Assembly (NCBI RefSeq): GCF_028745735.1
Contig: NZ_JAQZSM010000021.1
Location: 1-64,000, forward strand
Source: Roseinatronobacter alkalisoli
GTDB lineage: Bacteria > Pseudomonadota > Alphaproteobacteria > Rhodobacterales > Rhodobacteraceae
DNA length: 64,000 nt
Direction: 5' to 3'
The notes beneath the pieces are model-generated. The model was not told where the DNA came from and did not search any database. It worked only from the letters and a program-made list of their open reading frames with translations. Both the position numbers and the translations under genes were made by a program. This document shows positions 26,531 to 35,427 of this stretch, piece after piece; position 1 is the first letter of the stretch, and each line of letters begins with the position of its first letter.

Positions 26531-27907
26531 ATGGGCAACACCGGCGTCATCGACAATTTTCTGGGAGTTTTCACCTCCTATATCGACAGCGGTTTTGGCC
26601 TGCTTGGCGGCGAAGTGGCGTTCATCGCCACCACCCTGATCGTCATCGACGTGACGCTGGCTGCGCTGTTCTGGGCCTGGGGCGCGGATGACGACATTAT
26701 CGCCCGGCTGATCAAGAAGACCCTGTTTGTCGGCGTCTTCGCCTACATCATTTCCAACTGGAACACTCTTGCCCGGATCGTCTTCGACAGCTTTGCTGGT
26801 CTCGGCCTTATGGCGGCAGGTAGCGGGTTTTCCGCACAAGATTTGATGCGGCCAGGCCGGGTGGCGCAGACCGGCCTCGATGCCGGTCGTCCGTTGCTCG
26901 ACTCCATCTCCGACCTCATGGGCTGGATCGCGTTTTTCGAGAACTTCATCCAGATCGCCTGCCTGCTCTTCGCCTGGGCACTGGTGGTGCTGGCCTTCTT
27001 CATCCTCGCCATCCAGCTCTTCGTCACTCTGATCGAGTTCAAGCTGACCACTCTCGCGGGCTTCGTGCTGATCCCCTTCGGTCTGTTCGGCAAAACGGCC
27101 TTCATGGCCGAGCGGGTGCTCGGCAATGTCATCTCATCCGGCATCAAGGTGCTGGTGCTCGCCGTTATCATCGGTATCGGCTCGACGCTGTTCGGCCAGT
27201 TCACCGCAGGCTTTGGCGGAGTAACGCCGACGATAGACGACGCGATGGCAATCGTACTGGCGGCGCTTTCGCTACTCGGGCTCGGCATCTTTGGTCCCGG
27301 CATCGCCACCGGCCTTGTTTCGGGTGGCCCGCAACTGGGCGCGGGCGCAGCTGTGGGGACTGGCCTTGCTGCTGGCGGCATGGTGCTGGCGGGTGGTGCG
27401 GCCGCAGGTGGCGCGGCCATGCTCGGCGCGAAAGGTGGCGCTGCGGCTCTGTCAGGCGGAGCCGCAGCCGTTCGTGGCGGGGCAACCGCCGCAGGGGCGG
27501 CCTCTGCCGCCTACAGCCTCGGCTCGCTCAGTCAGACTGGAGCTGCCGGTATTGCCTCCGGGCTTGGCGGCGTCGCCCGCGCAACAGGATCGGCTGCCAT
27601 CTCGCCCCTCAAACGTGCCGCCGCTCAGGCATCCCAGACCGTCAGTTCCAGCTTCTCCGAGGGCGCAAAGGCCGGGTTCGGTGCGAGCGGCGGCACCTCC
27701 ACCATGAACAATGTCGGTGGTGACGTGGGAGCTTCCGCTGCGGTTTCATCAGCCTCAACTGCGGGCACGCCGCCCGCCTGGGCGCAGCGGATGCAGCGCT
27801 CTCAGGCGATGAACCACGGGACGACCATGGCCGCGCACGCCGTCCGCTCCGGCGACAGCCACGGTGGCGGCTCCTCCGTCAACCTTTCCGAAAGGGACCG
27901 CTCATGA
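26531..27907 (+). CDS. trbL: TrbL (VirB6-like) polytopic membrane protein
   Basis: This 458-aa protein has six or more membrane helices in residues 30-280, then a low-complexity Gly/Ala/Ser tail (GGAAAVRGGATAAGAASAAY) ending in a conserved TPPAWAQRMQR segment. TrbL forms part of the inner-membrane pore. I use the ATG at 26,531, directly after trbK; the frame is open further upstream but overlaps trbJ and trbK. It overlaps trbF by four bases. Confidence 0.92.
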   Translation: MGNTGVIDNFLGVFTSYIDSGFGLLGGEVAFIATTLIVIDVTLAALFWAWGADDDIIARLIKKTLFVGVFAYIISNWNTLARIVFDSFAGLGLMAAGSGFSAQDLMRPGRVAQTGLDAGRPLLDSISDLMGWIAFFENFIQIACLLFAWALVVLAFFILAIQLFVTLIEFKLTTLAGFVLIPFGLFGKTAFMAERVLGNVISSGIKVLVLAVIIGIGSTLFGQFTAGFGGVTPTIDDAMAIVLAALSLLGLGIFGPGIATGLVSGGPQLGAGAAVGTGLAAGGMVLAGGAAAGGAAMLGAKGGAAALSGGAAAVRGGATAAGAASAAYSLGSLSQTGAAGIASGLGGVARATGSAAISPLKRAAAQASQTVSSSFSEGAKAGFGASGGTSTMNNVGGDVGASAAVSSASTAGTPPAWAQRMQRSQAMNHGTTMAAHAVRSGDSHGGGSSVNLSERDRS

Positions 27908-28593
27908 ACCTCTTCAGACGACCTGCAACGCATTACGGCAAAACGCCGGAACCAGAGACTCCCTATCAGAAGGCTGCGCAGATCTGGGACGAGCGTATCG
28001 GCTCGGCCCGTGCGCAGGCGAGAAACTGGCGGTTCATGGCCTTTGGCTGTCTGATCCTTTCGGCAGGCTTCGCCGCTGCCCTTGTCTGGCAGTCGGCGCG
28101 CGGGACAGTGGTGCCCTGGGTTGTTCAGGTCGACAATCTCGGCCAGGCGCAGACCGTCGCCCCGGCGGCTGCCGATTATCGTCCCACCGATCCCCAGATC
28201 GCCTTCCACCTCGGCCGCTTCATCGAGCAGGTTCGCGCGATCCCCGCCGACGCCATCATTGTCCGGCAGAACTGGCTGCGCGCCTACGAGTTCACCACGG
28301 ATCGCGGCGCAGCAGCCCTGAACGACTACGCCCGCGCCAACGACCCGTTCACCCGCGTCGGCCGCCAGCAGGTCGCCGTCGATGTGTCATCGGTGATCCG
28401 GGCATCGCCGGATTCCTTTCGCGTTGCCTGGACTGAGCGCCACTATGAGAATGGCCAGCTTTCCACAACCGAGCGTTGGATCGCGATCCTGACAATTGTC
28501 ATCCAGACCCCGCGCGACGCCGAACGTCTGCGCGCCAACCCACTCGGCATCTATGTCAACGCGATTTCATGGTCACGGGAGATGAGCCAATGA
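27904..28593 (+). CDS. trbF: TrbF (VirB8-like) channel protein
   Basis: This 229-aa protein has a cytoplasmic N-terminus, one membrane segment (FMAFGCLILSAGFAAALVW) and a VirB8-type periplasmic domain with VPWVVQVDNLGQAQ, AYEFTTDRG and FRVAWTERHYENGQ. It links the inner- and outer-membrane parts of the channel. Its stop lies in ATGA, a form that normally couples trbF to trbG, but here an antisense cupin gene lies in between. Confidence 0.9.
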   Translation: MNLFRRPATHYGKTPEPETPYQKAAQIWDERIGSARAQARNWRFMAFGCLILSAGFAAALVWQSARGTVVPWVVQVDNLGQAQTVAPAAADYRPTDPQIAFHLGRFIEQVRAIPADAIIVRQNWLRAYEFTTDRGAAALNDYARANDPFTRVGRQQVAVDVSSVIRASPDSFRVAWTERHYENGQLSTTERWIAILTIVIQTPRDAERLRANPLGIYVNAISWSREMSQ

Positions 28594-28601
28594 TCACCAC
28601 C

Positions 28602-28967
28602 TCAGATTGTCGCCCCCTGCGGAGCCGTGAAGGTGTCATCAACGACATTCCCGGTGTTCAACACCTCGGCGGGCTCGAAGATCAGGATCTCCGCTTCTTC
28701 GTCGGCCGCTGTCCGGTGCTCGACGCCACGCGGGACGACGACGAACTCTCCCGGTCCCAGATCACAGATCCTGTCGCGGAACTCGACACGGAAACGTCCT
28801 TTCCAAACGAGGAACATCTCCTCGCAGTCGTCATGATGATGCCAGGGGAAGACACCCTGGACCTTGACGATCTTCACTTCCTGCCGGTTGAGGCTGGCGA
28901 TCACTTTCGGACGCCAATGTTCCGAGAAAAGCGAAAGTTTCGTGTCAATACTGCCGGTCTGAATCAT
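28602..28967 (-). CDS. Small cupin protein inserted head-on in the trb operon
   Basis: This 121-aa single cupin shows FPWHHHDDCEEMFLVWKG (metal-binding His/Glu set) and LGPGEFVVVPRGVEHRT (second cupin motif). The minus strand has AGGAG about 11 bases before the ATG, so it carries its own ribosome site, and that site lies in the DNA immediately before trbG. Such proteins bind a metal or small ligand; the role is unknown. It is not a usual trb gene, and it is oriented against the operon. Confidence 0.85.
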   Translation of the reverse strand: MIQTGSIDTKLSLFSEHWRPKVIASLNRQEVKIVKVQGVFPWHHHDDCEEMFLVWKGRFRVEFRDRICDLGPGEFVVVPRGVEHRTAADEEAEILIFEPAEVLNTGNVVDDTFTAPQGATI

Positions 28968-29006
28968 GTGCCCCGTTCTCCTAAAAGATTGTTTCGTCGT
29001 CCCTTT

Positions 29007-29975
29007 ATGTATTCATGGGGTCTCGCGTTTGCCAGTTTGGTTCTGGCGGGCTGCGCGACCAATAGGACACCGCAATTCAGTTACGACGACGACGTGCCGC
29101 CGCTGCCCAGTGTCCAGATGGCCGCTGCCGATGACAGGCCGCGTCCGCTGCATACGCCCCCGGCCTGGACTGTCGGGCGCGGCGGCGCGGCTGCTGAAAC
29201 GTCGGCTGGCCGTGTGGAGAACGCCAATGCTGCCGCACGTGTCGAGCCACGCCGGGAAGGTTACTACAACGCTATCCAGATCTACCCATGGAGCGAAGGC
29301 GCGCTCTATCAGGTCTATGCCGCCCCCGGCCAGATCACCAGTATCGCGCTGGAGCCGGGCGAGAGCTTGACCGGCGCGGGACCGATTGCAGCAGGAGATA
29401 CTGCCCGCTGGATCATCGGCGACACCGAGAGCGGATCGGGAGCAAACCGTCGCGTCCATATTCTCGTCAAGCCGACCCGTCCTGACATCGCGACCAACCT
29501 TGTCGTGACCACAGACCAACGCACCTACATGATCGAACTGCGCGCCCGCGAAGCCCTTTATATGCCGTCCGTGGCATGGGCCTATCCCGCGCCGCCAGCC
29601 GGCCAGCGCCAGACCGTTCCGGCCGCGCCTGTCATTCCGGCCGAGGTCGGGCGCAACTATCGCTATGGGTTGACTGGTGACACGCCACCCTGGCGGCCGA
29701 TCACCGTCTTCGACGATGGCCGCCGTGTCTATGTCATCTTCCCGCACGGCATCGTGCAGGGCGAAATGCCGCCGCTCTTCGTGCTCGGCGCCGATGGTGA
29801 GCCGCAGGTCGTTAACAGTCGTGTCCATCAGAATACCCTCATCGTGGACCGGCTGTTCGGCGCGGCTGAGTTGCGCCTTGGAAGCGGTAACCGGCAGCAA
29901 ACGGTCAGGATCACACGCATCGAAGAGCAGCAGGCAACCACCCGACCCGCATCCACCGGAGGTTCGCGGTCATGA
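29007..29975 (+). CDS. trbG: TrbG (VirB9-like) channel protein, 5' end altered
   Basis: The body is clear: a lipobox-like LVLAGC, then TPPAWTVGRGG, EGYYNAIQIYPWSEGALYQV, PGQITSIALEPGE, WIIGDTESGSG and THILVKPTRPD-type beta repeats. It is a VirB9 family outer-membrane-complex protein. I start at 29,007 (MYSWGLAFASL), which gives 322 aa but a signal sequence without positive charge. The frame is open back to the trbF stop, yet that part lies over the antisense cupin gene and its ribosome site. The native start was probably lost when the cupin cassette arrived, so the true start is uncertain. Confidence 0.8.
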   Translation: MYSWGLAFASLVLAGCATNRTPQFSYDDDVPPLPSVQMAAADDRPRPLHTPPAWTVGRGGAAAETSAGRVENANAAARVEPRREGYYNAIQIYPWSEGALYQVYAAPGQITSIALEPGESLTGAGPIAAGDTARWIIGDTESGSGANRRVHILVKPTRPDIATNLVVTTDQRTYMIELRAREALYMPSVAWAYPAPPAGQRQTVPAAPVIPAEVGRNYRYGLTGDTPPWRPITVFDDGRRVYVIFPHGIVQGEMPPLFVLGADGEPQVVNSRVHQNTLIVDRLFGAAELRLGSGNRQQTVRITRIEEQQATTRPASTGGSRS

Positions 29976-31108
29976 CTGAAAACACTGACATTATGGACGC
30001 TACTGCCCCGATGCGGCTGCGTGCCGAGCCGCCGCGTGTTACCCGCCTGTCCCGCAAGATGCTGGCGGGTGTTGCTGCGGTCGCGCTTCTCGGCATCGGC
30101 GGAGCGCTGGTCTACGCGCTTCAGACCCGCGATGCCGGACAGGGCGGGGGCGAACTCTATTCGACCGAGAACCGGCCCACGGCGGATGGTCTGAACGAAC
30201 TTCCGGGCGACTATACCGGCCCGGTTCTGGGGCCAGCGCTGCCCGGTGATCTCGGCCGCCCGATCCTCGATGCGCAGGAGCGTGGGCAACCGATTGCACC
30301 GCCCGCAATAATGACACCTGCCGTCGATCCGGAGGAAGAACGCCGCCGTGCCGAGGAAGAGGCTGCACGTCTCAGCAATGTGTTCTTCCAGTCCGGACCG
30401 CGCACAGGGACGCCAGCCGGAACAGCCGCAGGCCTTGCCGGTCTCGACCTTGGCGGGCAGCCGGCAACGCAGGATCGGCATTCGGCTTTCCTGAACGCCC
30501 CTGCGGACCGGCAGATCGTCGCCCCGGATCGCGTCGTGCCGCCTGCCTCGCCCTATATCCTGCAGGCCGGTTCGGTGATTCCGGCGGCACTCATCACCGG
30601 CATCCGTTCCGACCTGCCGGGCCAGATAACAGCGCAGGTGACCGAAAACGTCTATGATAGCCCGACCGGCTCGCTGCTCCTGATCCCGCAAGGCACGCGC
30701 ATCATCGGGGAATACGATGACGGCGTGACCTTTGGTCAGCGCCGGGTGCTGCTCGTCTGGAACCGACTGATCCTGCCGGGTGGACGCTCCATCGTTCTGG
30801 AACGCTTGCCGGGCGCAGACGTCAGCGGTTACGTGGGTCTTGAGGATGGCGTCGATTATCATTGGTGGGATCTGATGAAGGCTGCCGGACTCTCAACGCT
30901 GCTTTCAGTCGGAACCGAGCTCGCCGCCAGCGACGAGGACCGCCTGATTCGCGCCATCCGTGACGGGGCGCAGGACACCATCAATCAGGCAGGTCAGCAG
31001 ATCGTCCAGCGCCAGTTGCAGGTCGCGCCGACGCTCACCATCCGCCCGGGCTTCCCGGTCAGGGTCATCGTAACCCGCGATTTAGTTTTCGAACCAGCCG
31101 GAGGTTGA
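29972..31108 (+). CDS. trbI: TrbI (VirB10-like) channel protein
   Basis: This 378-aa protein has one membrane segment (MLAGVAAVALLGIGGALVYAL, near residues 30-50), a proline-rich periplasmic linker with a charged EEERRRAEEEAARL helix, and the VirB10 beta-barrel core (YILQAGSVIPAALITGI, LIPQGTRIIGEYD, GVDYHWWDLMKAAGL). It spans the envelope and senses ATP use by the motor proteins. It overlaps trbG by four bases. Confidence 0.93.
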   Translation: MTENTDIMDATAPMRLRAEPPRVTRLSRKMLAGVAAVALLGIGGALVYALQTRDAGQGGGELYSTENRPTADGLNELPGDYTGPVLGPALPGDLGRPILDAQERGQPIAPPAIMTPAVDPEEERRRAEEEAARLSNVFFQSGPRTGTPAGTAAGLAGLDLGGQPATQDRHSAFLNAPADRQIVAPDRVVPPASPYILQAGSVIPAALITGIRSDLPGQITAQVTENVYDSPTGSLLLIPQGTRIIGEYDDGVTFGQRRVLLVWNRLILPGGRSIVLERLPGADVSGYVGLEDGVDYHWWDLMKAAGLSTLLSVGTELAASDEDRLIRAIRDGAQDTINQAGQQIVQRQLQVAPTLTIRPGFPVRVIVTRDLVFEPAGG

Positions 31109-31110
31109 CC

Positions 31111-31338
31111 ATGACGAAATTGAAGCTGGGGCCGCTGTCCGACGACAAGCCCGTGAAGGTCACGGTAGAGCTGCCGGCGTCGCTTCACCGCGATCTGCTC
31201 GCCTATGCCGAGGTGCTAGCCCGCGAAACGGGGCAGCCCGCCGCCGAACCCGTGAGACTCATCGTGCCTATGCTGGAACGCTTCATCGCCACGGATCGCG
31301 GTTTTGCCAAGGCGCGGCGCGTGGAAAGGGGGAGTTGA
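31111..31338 (+). CDS. DUF2274 protein, last gene of the trb operon
   Basis: This 75-aa protein reads MTKLKLGPLSDDKPVKVTVE, then LPASLHRDLLAYAEVLAR, a ribbon-helix-helix-like start typical of DUF2274. It regularly follows trbI in this type of element, possibly as a regulator. The ATG at 31,111 sits behind GGAGGTTGACC, a strong ribosome site. It marks the end of the conserved transfer region. Confidence 0.85.
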   Translation: MTKLKLGPLSDDKPVKVTVELPASLHRDLLAYAEVLARETGQPAAEPVRLIVPMLERFIATDRGFAKARRVERGS

Positions 31339-31392
31339 TCCCATCAACTCGGTGCTCCGCGCGTGTAGTCTTTCGATTGTCCTACCTTCTGG

Positions 31393-31480
31393 TTTCAAAG
31401 GGTCGGGTCGCCGATTTCAAATGGTCGGCACTTGACTTTCAATCGGTCAGGTGCGTAACTCCAATCGGCCGAATAGAGAC
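31393..31480. repeat. Four tandem 22-bp imperfect repeats
   Basis: Units start at exactly 31,393, 31,415, 31,437 and 31,459. Their first 14 bases are TTTCAAAGGGTCGG, TTTCAAATGGTCGG, TTTCAATCGGTCAG and CTCCAATCGGCCGA; the last eight bases vary. Blocks like these occur at IS21-family ends as transposase binding sites, so this is likely the scar of an older insertion at the edge of the transfer region. It lies just before the ATPase gene at 31,490 and may overlap its promoter. Confidence 0.5.
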
Positions 31481-31489
31481 AAGCTGAAC

Positions 31490-32716
31490 ATGTACCCGAG
31501 ATTCGCTAAGGAGAGAATAGAGGAGGCGCTGTCAGACACTCGCGTCGTTCTGATCTCCGGGCCGCGTCAGTCGGGGAAAACGACACTCGCAATGGATGTC
31601 GCAGCCGACAGGACACCTTTCCTGACATTGGACGATGCCAACGTACTGCGGTCCGCAGTCGATGATCCGGTCGGGTTCGTCCGTGGTCTGGATCGTGCCG
31701 TGATCGACGAGGTGCAACGTGTTCCCGACCTACTCCTCGCGATCAAGAACTTGGTCGATGATGACAAGACTCCAGGTCGCTTCCTCCTAACAGGATCGGC
31801 CAACCTCATGACCCTCCCGAAGGTTGCAGATTCCCTTGCCGGGCGCATGGAAGTCATCAGGCTTCTGCCGTTAAGCCAATCTGAGATCATTGGCACCAAG
31901 TCGAATTTCATCGATCGAGCCTTTGCAGGAGAAATGCCTTCGGCAGACCACATAGTCGTTGGCAATGAACTGATCGAGATCGTTTTGTCCGGCGGCTATC
32001 CGGAGGCACTTGGTCGGAAAAGATGGGCGCGCAAGCAAGACTGGTACCACGGTTACCTTGATGCAATCGTTCAGCGTGACGTGCGCGACGTGGCTCAAAT
32101 CGATCAGCTTGCGGTCATGCCTAAACTGCTGTCCGTGCTCGCTGAACATTCAGGGCAGTTGGTCAATTACTCAGCCATCGGCGGCGCGCTTGATCTCAAT
32201 CACGTGACGACACGGAAATATGTAAGCGTCTTTGAGAGCCTCTATCTTGTTCATACATTACAACCATGGTTCTCGAACCGTCTGAAGCGTCTGACAAAGT
32301 CGCCCAAGCTGCACTTCCTCGATGCTGGACTGCTCGCATCGATGCGCGACGTGTCACCAGATGTGGTTGCGAAGGATAAAACTTGCTTCGGCTCGATCCT
32401 GGAAACCTTTGTGTTCAGCGAACTGCGTAAGATCGCTTCTTGGAGCGAACAGAAATGCTCTTTCGCTCATTTCCGGGACAAGGATAAGAACGAGGTAGAC
32501 TTGGTTTTGGAGAATCGTCGCGGCGACGTCATCGGGATTGAAGTCAAGTCTTCAGCGACCGTATCAGCGGCTGACTTTTCCGGCATGCGGAAATTGGCCG
32601 ATGCATGCGGGGATAAGTTCGTGCAGGGGATGGTGCTCTATGATCACGATAAGATCGTTCCTTTCGGAGAGAACATCTTCGCGGCCCCGCTTTCGAGCCT
32701 TTGGAGTTCGTCATGA
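31490..32716 (+). CDS. AAA ATPase with DUF4143 nuclease-like domain
   Basis: This 408-aa protein has Walker A SGPRQSGKTTLAM (residues 23-35), Walker B-like AVIDEVQRVPDLL, and LLTGSANLMTLPKVADSLAG of the AAA_14 group. The C-terminal DUF4143 region has EVDLVLENRRGDVIGIEVKS, a PD-(D/E)xK-like E-D-ExK arrangement. Such proteins are common in bacterial and archaeal genomes and are often linked to mobile DNA. The ATG at 31,490 is preferred over an upstream in-frame GTG at 31,451. Its stop overlaps the start of the interrupted GHKL gene, so the two formed an operon. Confidence 0.83.
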   Translation: MYPRFAKERIEEALSDTRVVLISGPRQSGKTTLAMDVAADRTPFLTLDDANVLRSAVDDPVGFVRGLDRAVIDEVQRVPDLLLAIKNLVDDDKTPGRFLLTGSANLMTLPKVADSLAGRMEVIRLLPLSQSEIIGTKSNFIDRAFAGEMPSADHIVVGNELIEIVLSGGYPEALGRKRWARKQDWYHGYLDAIVQRDVRDVAQIDQLAVMPKLLSVLAEHSGQLVNYSAIGGALDLNHVTTRKYVSVFESLYLVHTLQPWFSNRLKRLTKSPKLHFLDAGLLASMRDVSPDVVAKDKTCFGSILETFVFSELRKIASWSEQKCSFAHFRDKDKNEVDLVLENRRGDVIGIEVKSSATVSAADFSGMRKLADACGDKFVQGMVLYDHDKIVPFGENIFAAPLSSLWSSS

Positions 32717-32930
32717 ATAATGTTCAAGAAGTCCCATTTCGAGTTTCTGCCCGAACGGCTCGCCTGATTGGGCGCGAAAATGTCGCTACCGCAGAAAGCG
32801 CGATCAGCGAGTTGGTCAAGAACTCCTATGACGCCGATGCTTCGTTCTGCATTGTCCGGATATCGCCAACCTACACGGGGGTTCCGGAGAAGATATCAAA
32901 GGACGAATTCGACCGATTGTCAGGTTGGGG
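32713..32930 (+). pseudogene. GHKL ATPase gene, 5' fragment
   Basis: The fragment encodes MNNVQEVPFRVSARTARLIG and ESAISELVKNSYDADA, the N-box helix of Hsp90/MORC/histidine-kinase ATPases, including the catalytic E and the conserved N. The reading frame runs into the IS21 element at 32,931 and stops at once. Joining it to the segment after the IS, with one copy of the 9-bp duplication removed, restores a single frame (SGWG then LNPENHYD). It was therefore one gene with the fragment at 35,428. Confidence 0.8.
32922..32930. repeat. Target site duplication, left copy (AGGTTGGGG)
   Basis: AGGTTGGGG directly precedes the left inverted repeat of the IS21-family element and recurs at 35,428-35,436 directly after the right repeat. 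The length is near the upper end for this family, where 4-8 bp is usual, so one of the nine bases may match by chance. Confidence 0.85.
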
Positions 32931-33043
32931 TGTTGATTGTCACTGAGACCTGACCCTGCAGCGACCAAAATTGTCACCGAGAACTGACCCATGTGCAACC
33001 TTTCCCCGGCGTGAATCAGCTGGGGATTATCGGAGTGTTAGAC

Positions 33044-34573
33044 ATGGGATTTTTGAGAATTATTCGGAAGTGGGCGTTGCGTGACGGGATGCCCATTCGC
33101 GAGATTGCACGGCGGACGGGTGTATCTCGAAACACGATCAAGAAGTATCTGCGGGCGGGGATTGTCGAGCCAGAATTTCAAACACCGGACCGCCCGAGCA
33201 AGTTGGATCCGTATGCTGAGAAGCTGACAGCCTGGCTGGTGTCTGAGCAGCGCAAATCACGCAAGGAACGGCGCACGGCCAAGCAGATGCATGCCGATCT
33301 GGTGCAGCTTGGATTTGACGGTTCCTATGAGAGGGTCGCGGCCTTCGTGCGGGACTGGAAGGGCGAACGACAGCGCGCACAACGCACGGCAGATCGCGGG
33401 GTCTTCGTGCCGCTGGTGTTCCAGCCTGGCGAGGCATTCCAGTTCGACTGGAGCGAGGACTTGGCCTATGTCGGCGGTGAGCGCATCAAGCTTCAGGTGG
33501 CCCATATCAAGCTGTCGCACAGCCGGGCGTTTCTTGTGCGGGCCTATTTGCTGCAGACACATGAGATGCTGTTCGATGCGCATTGGCATGGCTTCCGGGT
33601 GTTTGAGGGCGTGCCGGGACGCGGCATCTACGATAATATGAAGACCGCCGTCGACCGGGTTAGGGCTGGCAAGAAGCGCGATGTGAATGCGCGGTTTTTA
33701 GCGATGACCAGCCACTATGTCTTTGATCCCGAGTTCTGCAATCCAGCTGCGGGCTGGGAGAAAGGACAGGTCGAGAAGAATGTGCGTGATGCGCGTCACC
33801 GGCTCTGGCAGCTCATGCCAGCCTTCCCGGACCTTGAAGCGCTGAATGGTTGGCTGGAAGAACGCTGCAAGCTTCTTTGGGCTGAGACTGCACATGGAGC
33901 ATTGCCCGGAAGCATTGCCGATGTCTGGGAGGTCGAGAAGCCGACCCTGATGCCACTTCCCACGATGTTCGACGGGTTTGTCGAAGAGAGAAAGCGCGTG
34001 TCACCCACCTGCCTGATCAACTTTGATCGGAACCGCTATTCTGTGCCAGCCAGTTTCGCGAACCGTCCTGTTAGTCTGCGCATCTACCCTGAACGGCTGG
34101 TGGTTGTGGCAGAAGGCCATGTGGTCTGCACGCATGAGCGCATCATTGAACGATCCCACCGCCAGCCAGGGCGCGTCATCTATGACTGGCGGCATTATCT
34201 GGCAGTAGTTCAACGCAAGCCCGGAGCGTTGCGCAATGGCGCGCCATTCGTCGAGATGCCGGAACCCTTCCGCAAATTGCAGGCGAAGATACTACGTAAG
34301 CCAGGCGGAGACCGAGAGATGGTCGATATCTTGTCGCTGGTTTTGCATCATGACGAACAGGCCGTGCTGTGTGCAGTGGACCTGGCACTGGAGGCTGGCG
34401 TGCCCACCAAGACCCATGTGCTGAACCTGCTTCACAGGCTGGTGGACGGAACACCGACAGACCGACCCGATGTGACCCCACCGCCAGCCCTTTCTCTGAG
34501 CAAAGAACCCGAGGCCAATGTCGCGCGCTACGACGTGCTACGCACCACGGGAGGAACACGCCATGCGTCATGA
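33044..34573 (+). CDS. istA: IS21 family transposase IstA
   Basis: This 509-aa protein has an N-terminal helix-turn-helix ([20 protein letters not shown]) and an rve-type DDE core: D in [15 protein letters not shown] in [15 protein letters not shown], and E in [17 protein letters not shown] start it at ATG 33,044 ([10 protein letters not shown]). The open frame upstream begins within the IS end and is unlikely to be used. It overlaps istB by 11 bases. Confidence 0.92.
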   Translation: MGFLRIIRKWALRDGMPIREIARRTGVSRNTIKKYLRAGIVEPEFQTPDRPSKLDPYAEKLTAWLVSEQRKSRKERRTAKQMHADLVQLGFDGSYERVAAFVRDWKGERQRAQRTADRGVFVPLVFQPGEAFQFDWSEDLAYVGGERIKLQVAHIKLSHSRAFLVRAYLLQTHEMLFDAHWHGFRVFEGVPGRGIYDNMKTAVDRVRAGKKRDVNARFLAMTSHYVFDPEFCNPAAGWEKGQVEKNVRDARHRLWQLMPAFPDLEALNGWLEERCKLLWAETAHGALPGSIADVWEVEKPTLMPLPTMFDGFVEERKRVSPTCLINFDRNRYSVPASFANRPVSLRIYPERLVVVAEGHVVCTHERIIERSHRQPGRVIYDWRHYLAVVQRKPGALRNGAPFVEMPEPFRKLQAKILRKPGGDREMVDILSLVLHHDEQAVLCAVDLALEAGVPTKTHVLNLLHRLVDGTPTDRPDVTPPPALSLSKEPEANVARYDVLRTTGGTRHAS

Positions 34574-35354
34574 TCCAGCGGGAGCTGCCATCGTCATCAT
34601 GCTGCGGAGCTTGAAGATGCCTGGCATGGCACATGCTGTGCAAGATCTGCTTGAACAGGGATCACCCGCTTTCGAAGCATCCATGCCAATGTTGTCACAG
34701 CTGCTCAAAGCCGAAATGGCAGAACGCGAGGTGCGTTCCGTCGCCTATCACATGAAGGCCGCCCGCTTTCCGGCCTACAAGGACCTCTCCGGCTTCGACT
34801 TTGCCGCCAGCGAAATCCGTGAAGCCTTGGTGCGCCAACTCCATCGCTGTGAATTCCTGGATGGTGCCGAGAATGTGGTGCTGATCGGCGGCCCCGGAAC
34901 CGGGAAATCACATGTGGCAACGGCCCTTGGCATTCAGGCAATCGAACATCACCGCAAACGCGTGCGCTTCTTCTCGACCGTCGAACTGGTTAACGCTCTG
35001 GAGCAGGAAAAAGCCCAAGGCAAGGCTGGGAAGATCGCCGAGGCGCTGGTGAAAACTGATTTGGTGATCCTGGATGAGCTGGGATATTTGCCATTCAGTG
35101 CATCAGGCGGCGCATTGCTCTTCCACCTCCTAAGCAAACTCTACGAACGCACCAGCGTCATCATCACCACGAACCTGAGCTTCAGCGAATGGGCAACCGT
35201 CTTCGGCGACGCCAAAATGACCACCGCGCTGCTCGATCGCCTCACTCATCGCTGCCATATTCTCGAGACCGGCAATGACAGCTACCGCTTCAAGGCCAGC
35301 TCCGAGACAGCGAAAAAGAAAAGGAAGGAGACAGCGGCATTGACGACAACATAG
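34563..35354 (+). CDS. istB: IS21 family helper ATPase IstB
   Basis: This 263-aa AAA+ protein shows Walker [18 protein letters not shown], Walker [18 protein letters not shown], and the IstB pattern [20 protein letters not shown]. IstB selects the target DNA and activates IstA. It starts at ATG 34,563 inside the end of istA. The basic C-terminal tail is typical. Full length. Confidence 0.92.
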   Translation: MRHDPAGAAIVIMLRSLKMPGMAHAVQDLLEQGSPAFEASMPMLSQLLKAEMAEREVRSVAYHMKAARFPAYKDLSGFDFAASEIREALVRQLHRCEFLDGAENVVLIGGPGTGKSHVATALGIQAIEHHRKRVRFFSTVELVNALEQEKAQGKAGKIAEALVKTDLVILDELGYLPFSASGGALLFHLLSKLYERTSVIITTNLSFSEWATVFGDAKMTTALLDRLTHRCHILETGNDSYRFKASSETAKKKRKETAALTTT

Positions 35355-35427
35355 CGCTGAGAGCATAACCACTGGGTGGGTCAGATCTCGATGAAAATGC
35401 CGGGTCAGGTCTCAGTGACAATCAACA

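Larger units (their letters stand above)
32931..35427 (+). mobile_element. Complete IS21-family insertion sequence, 2,497 bp
   Basis: Both ends carry a perfect 26-bp inverted repeat (32,931-32,956 and 35,402-35,427) beginning TGTTGATTGTCACTGAGACC. A second, diverged copy of the repeat lies inside each end (ATTGTCACCGAGAACTGACC on the left, GGGTCAGATCTCGATGA on the right), as expected for IS21. Two overlapping genes, istA and istB, fill the interior and look intact. The 9-bp duplication is undamaged, so the insertion is probably recent. It splits the GHKL ATPase gene. Confidence 0.92.

Noticed and set aside
28476-29006. Open frame upstream of trbG, in frame from the trbF end
   Set aside because: It lies antisense to a clear cupin gene and over that gene's ribosome site. 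The encoded residues resemble no TrbG. GC-rich codon use often leaves such frames open.
31393-31480. Possible CRISPR array
   Set aside because: Units are adjacent 22-mers with only ~14 similar bases and no proper spacers, and no cas genes are present.
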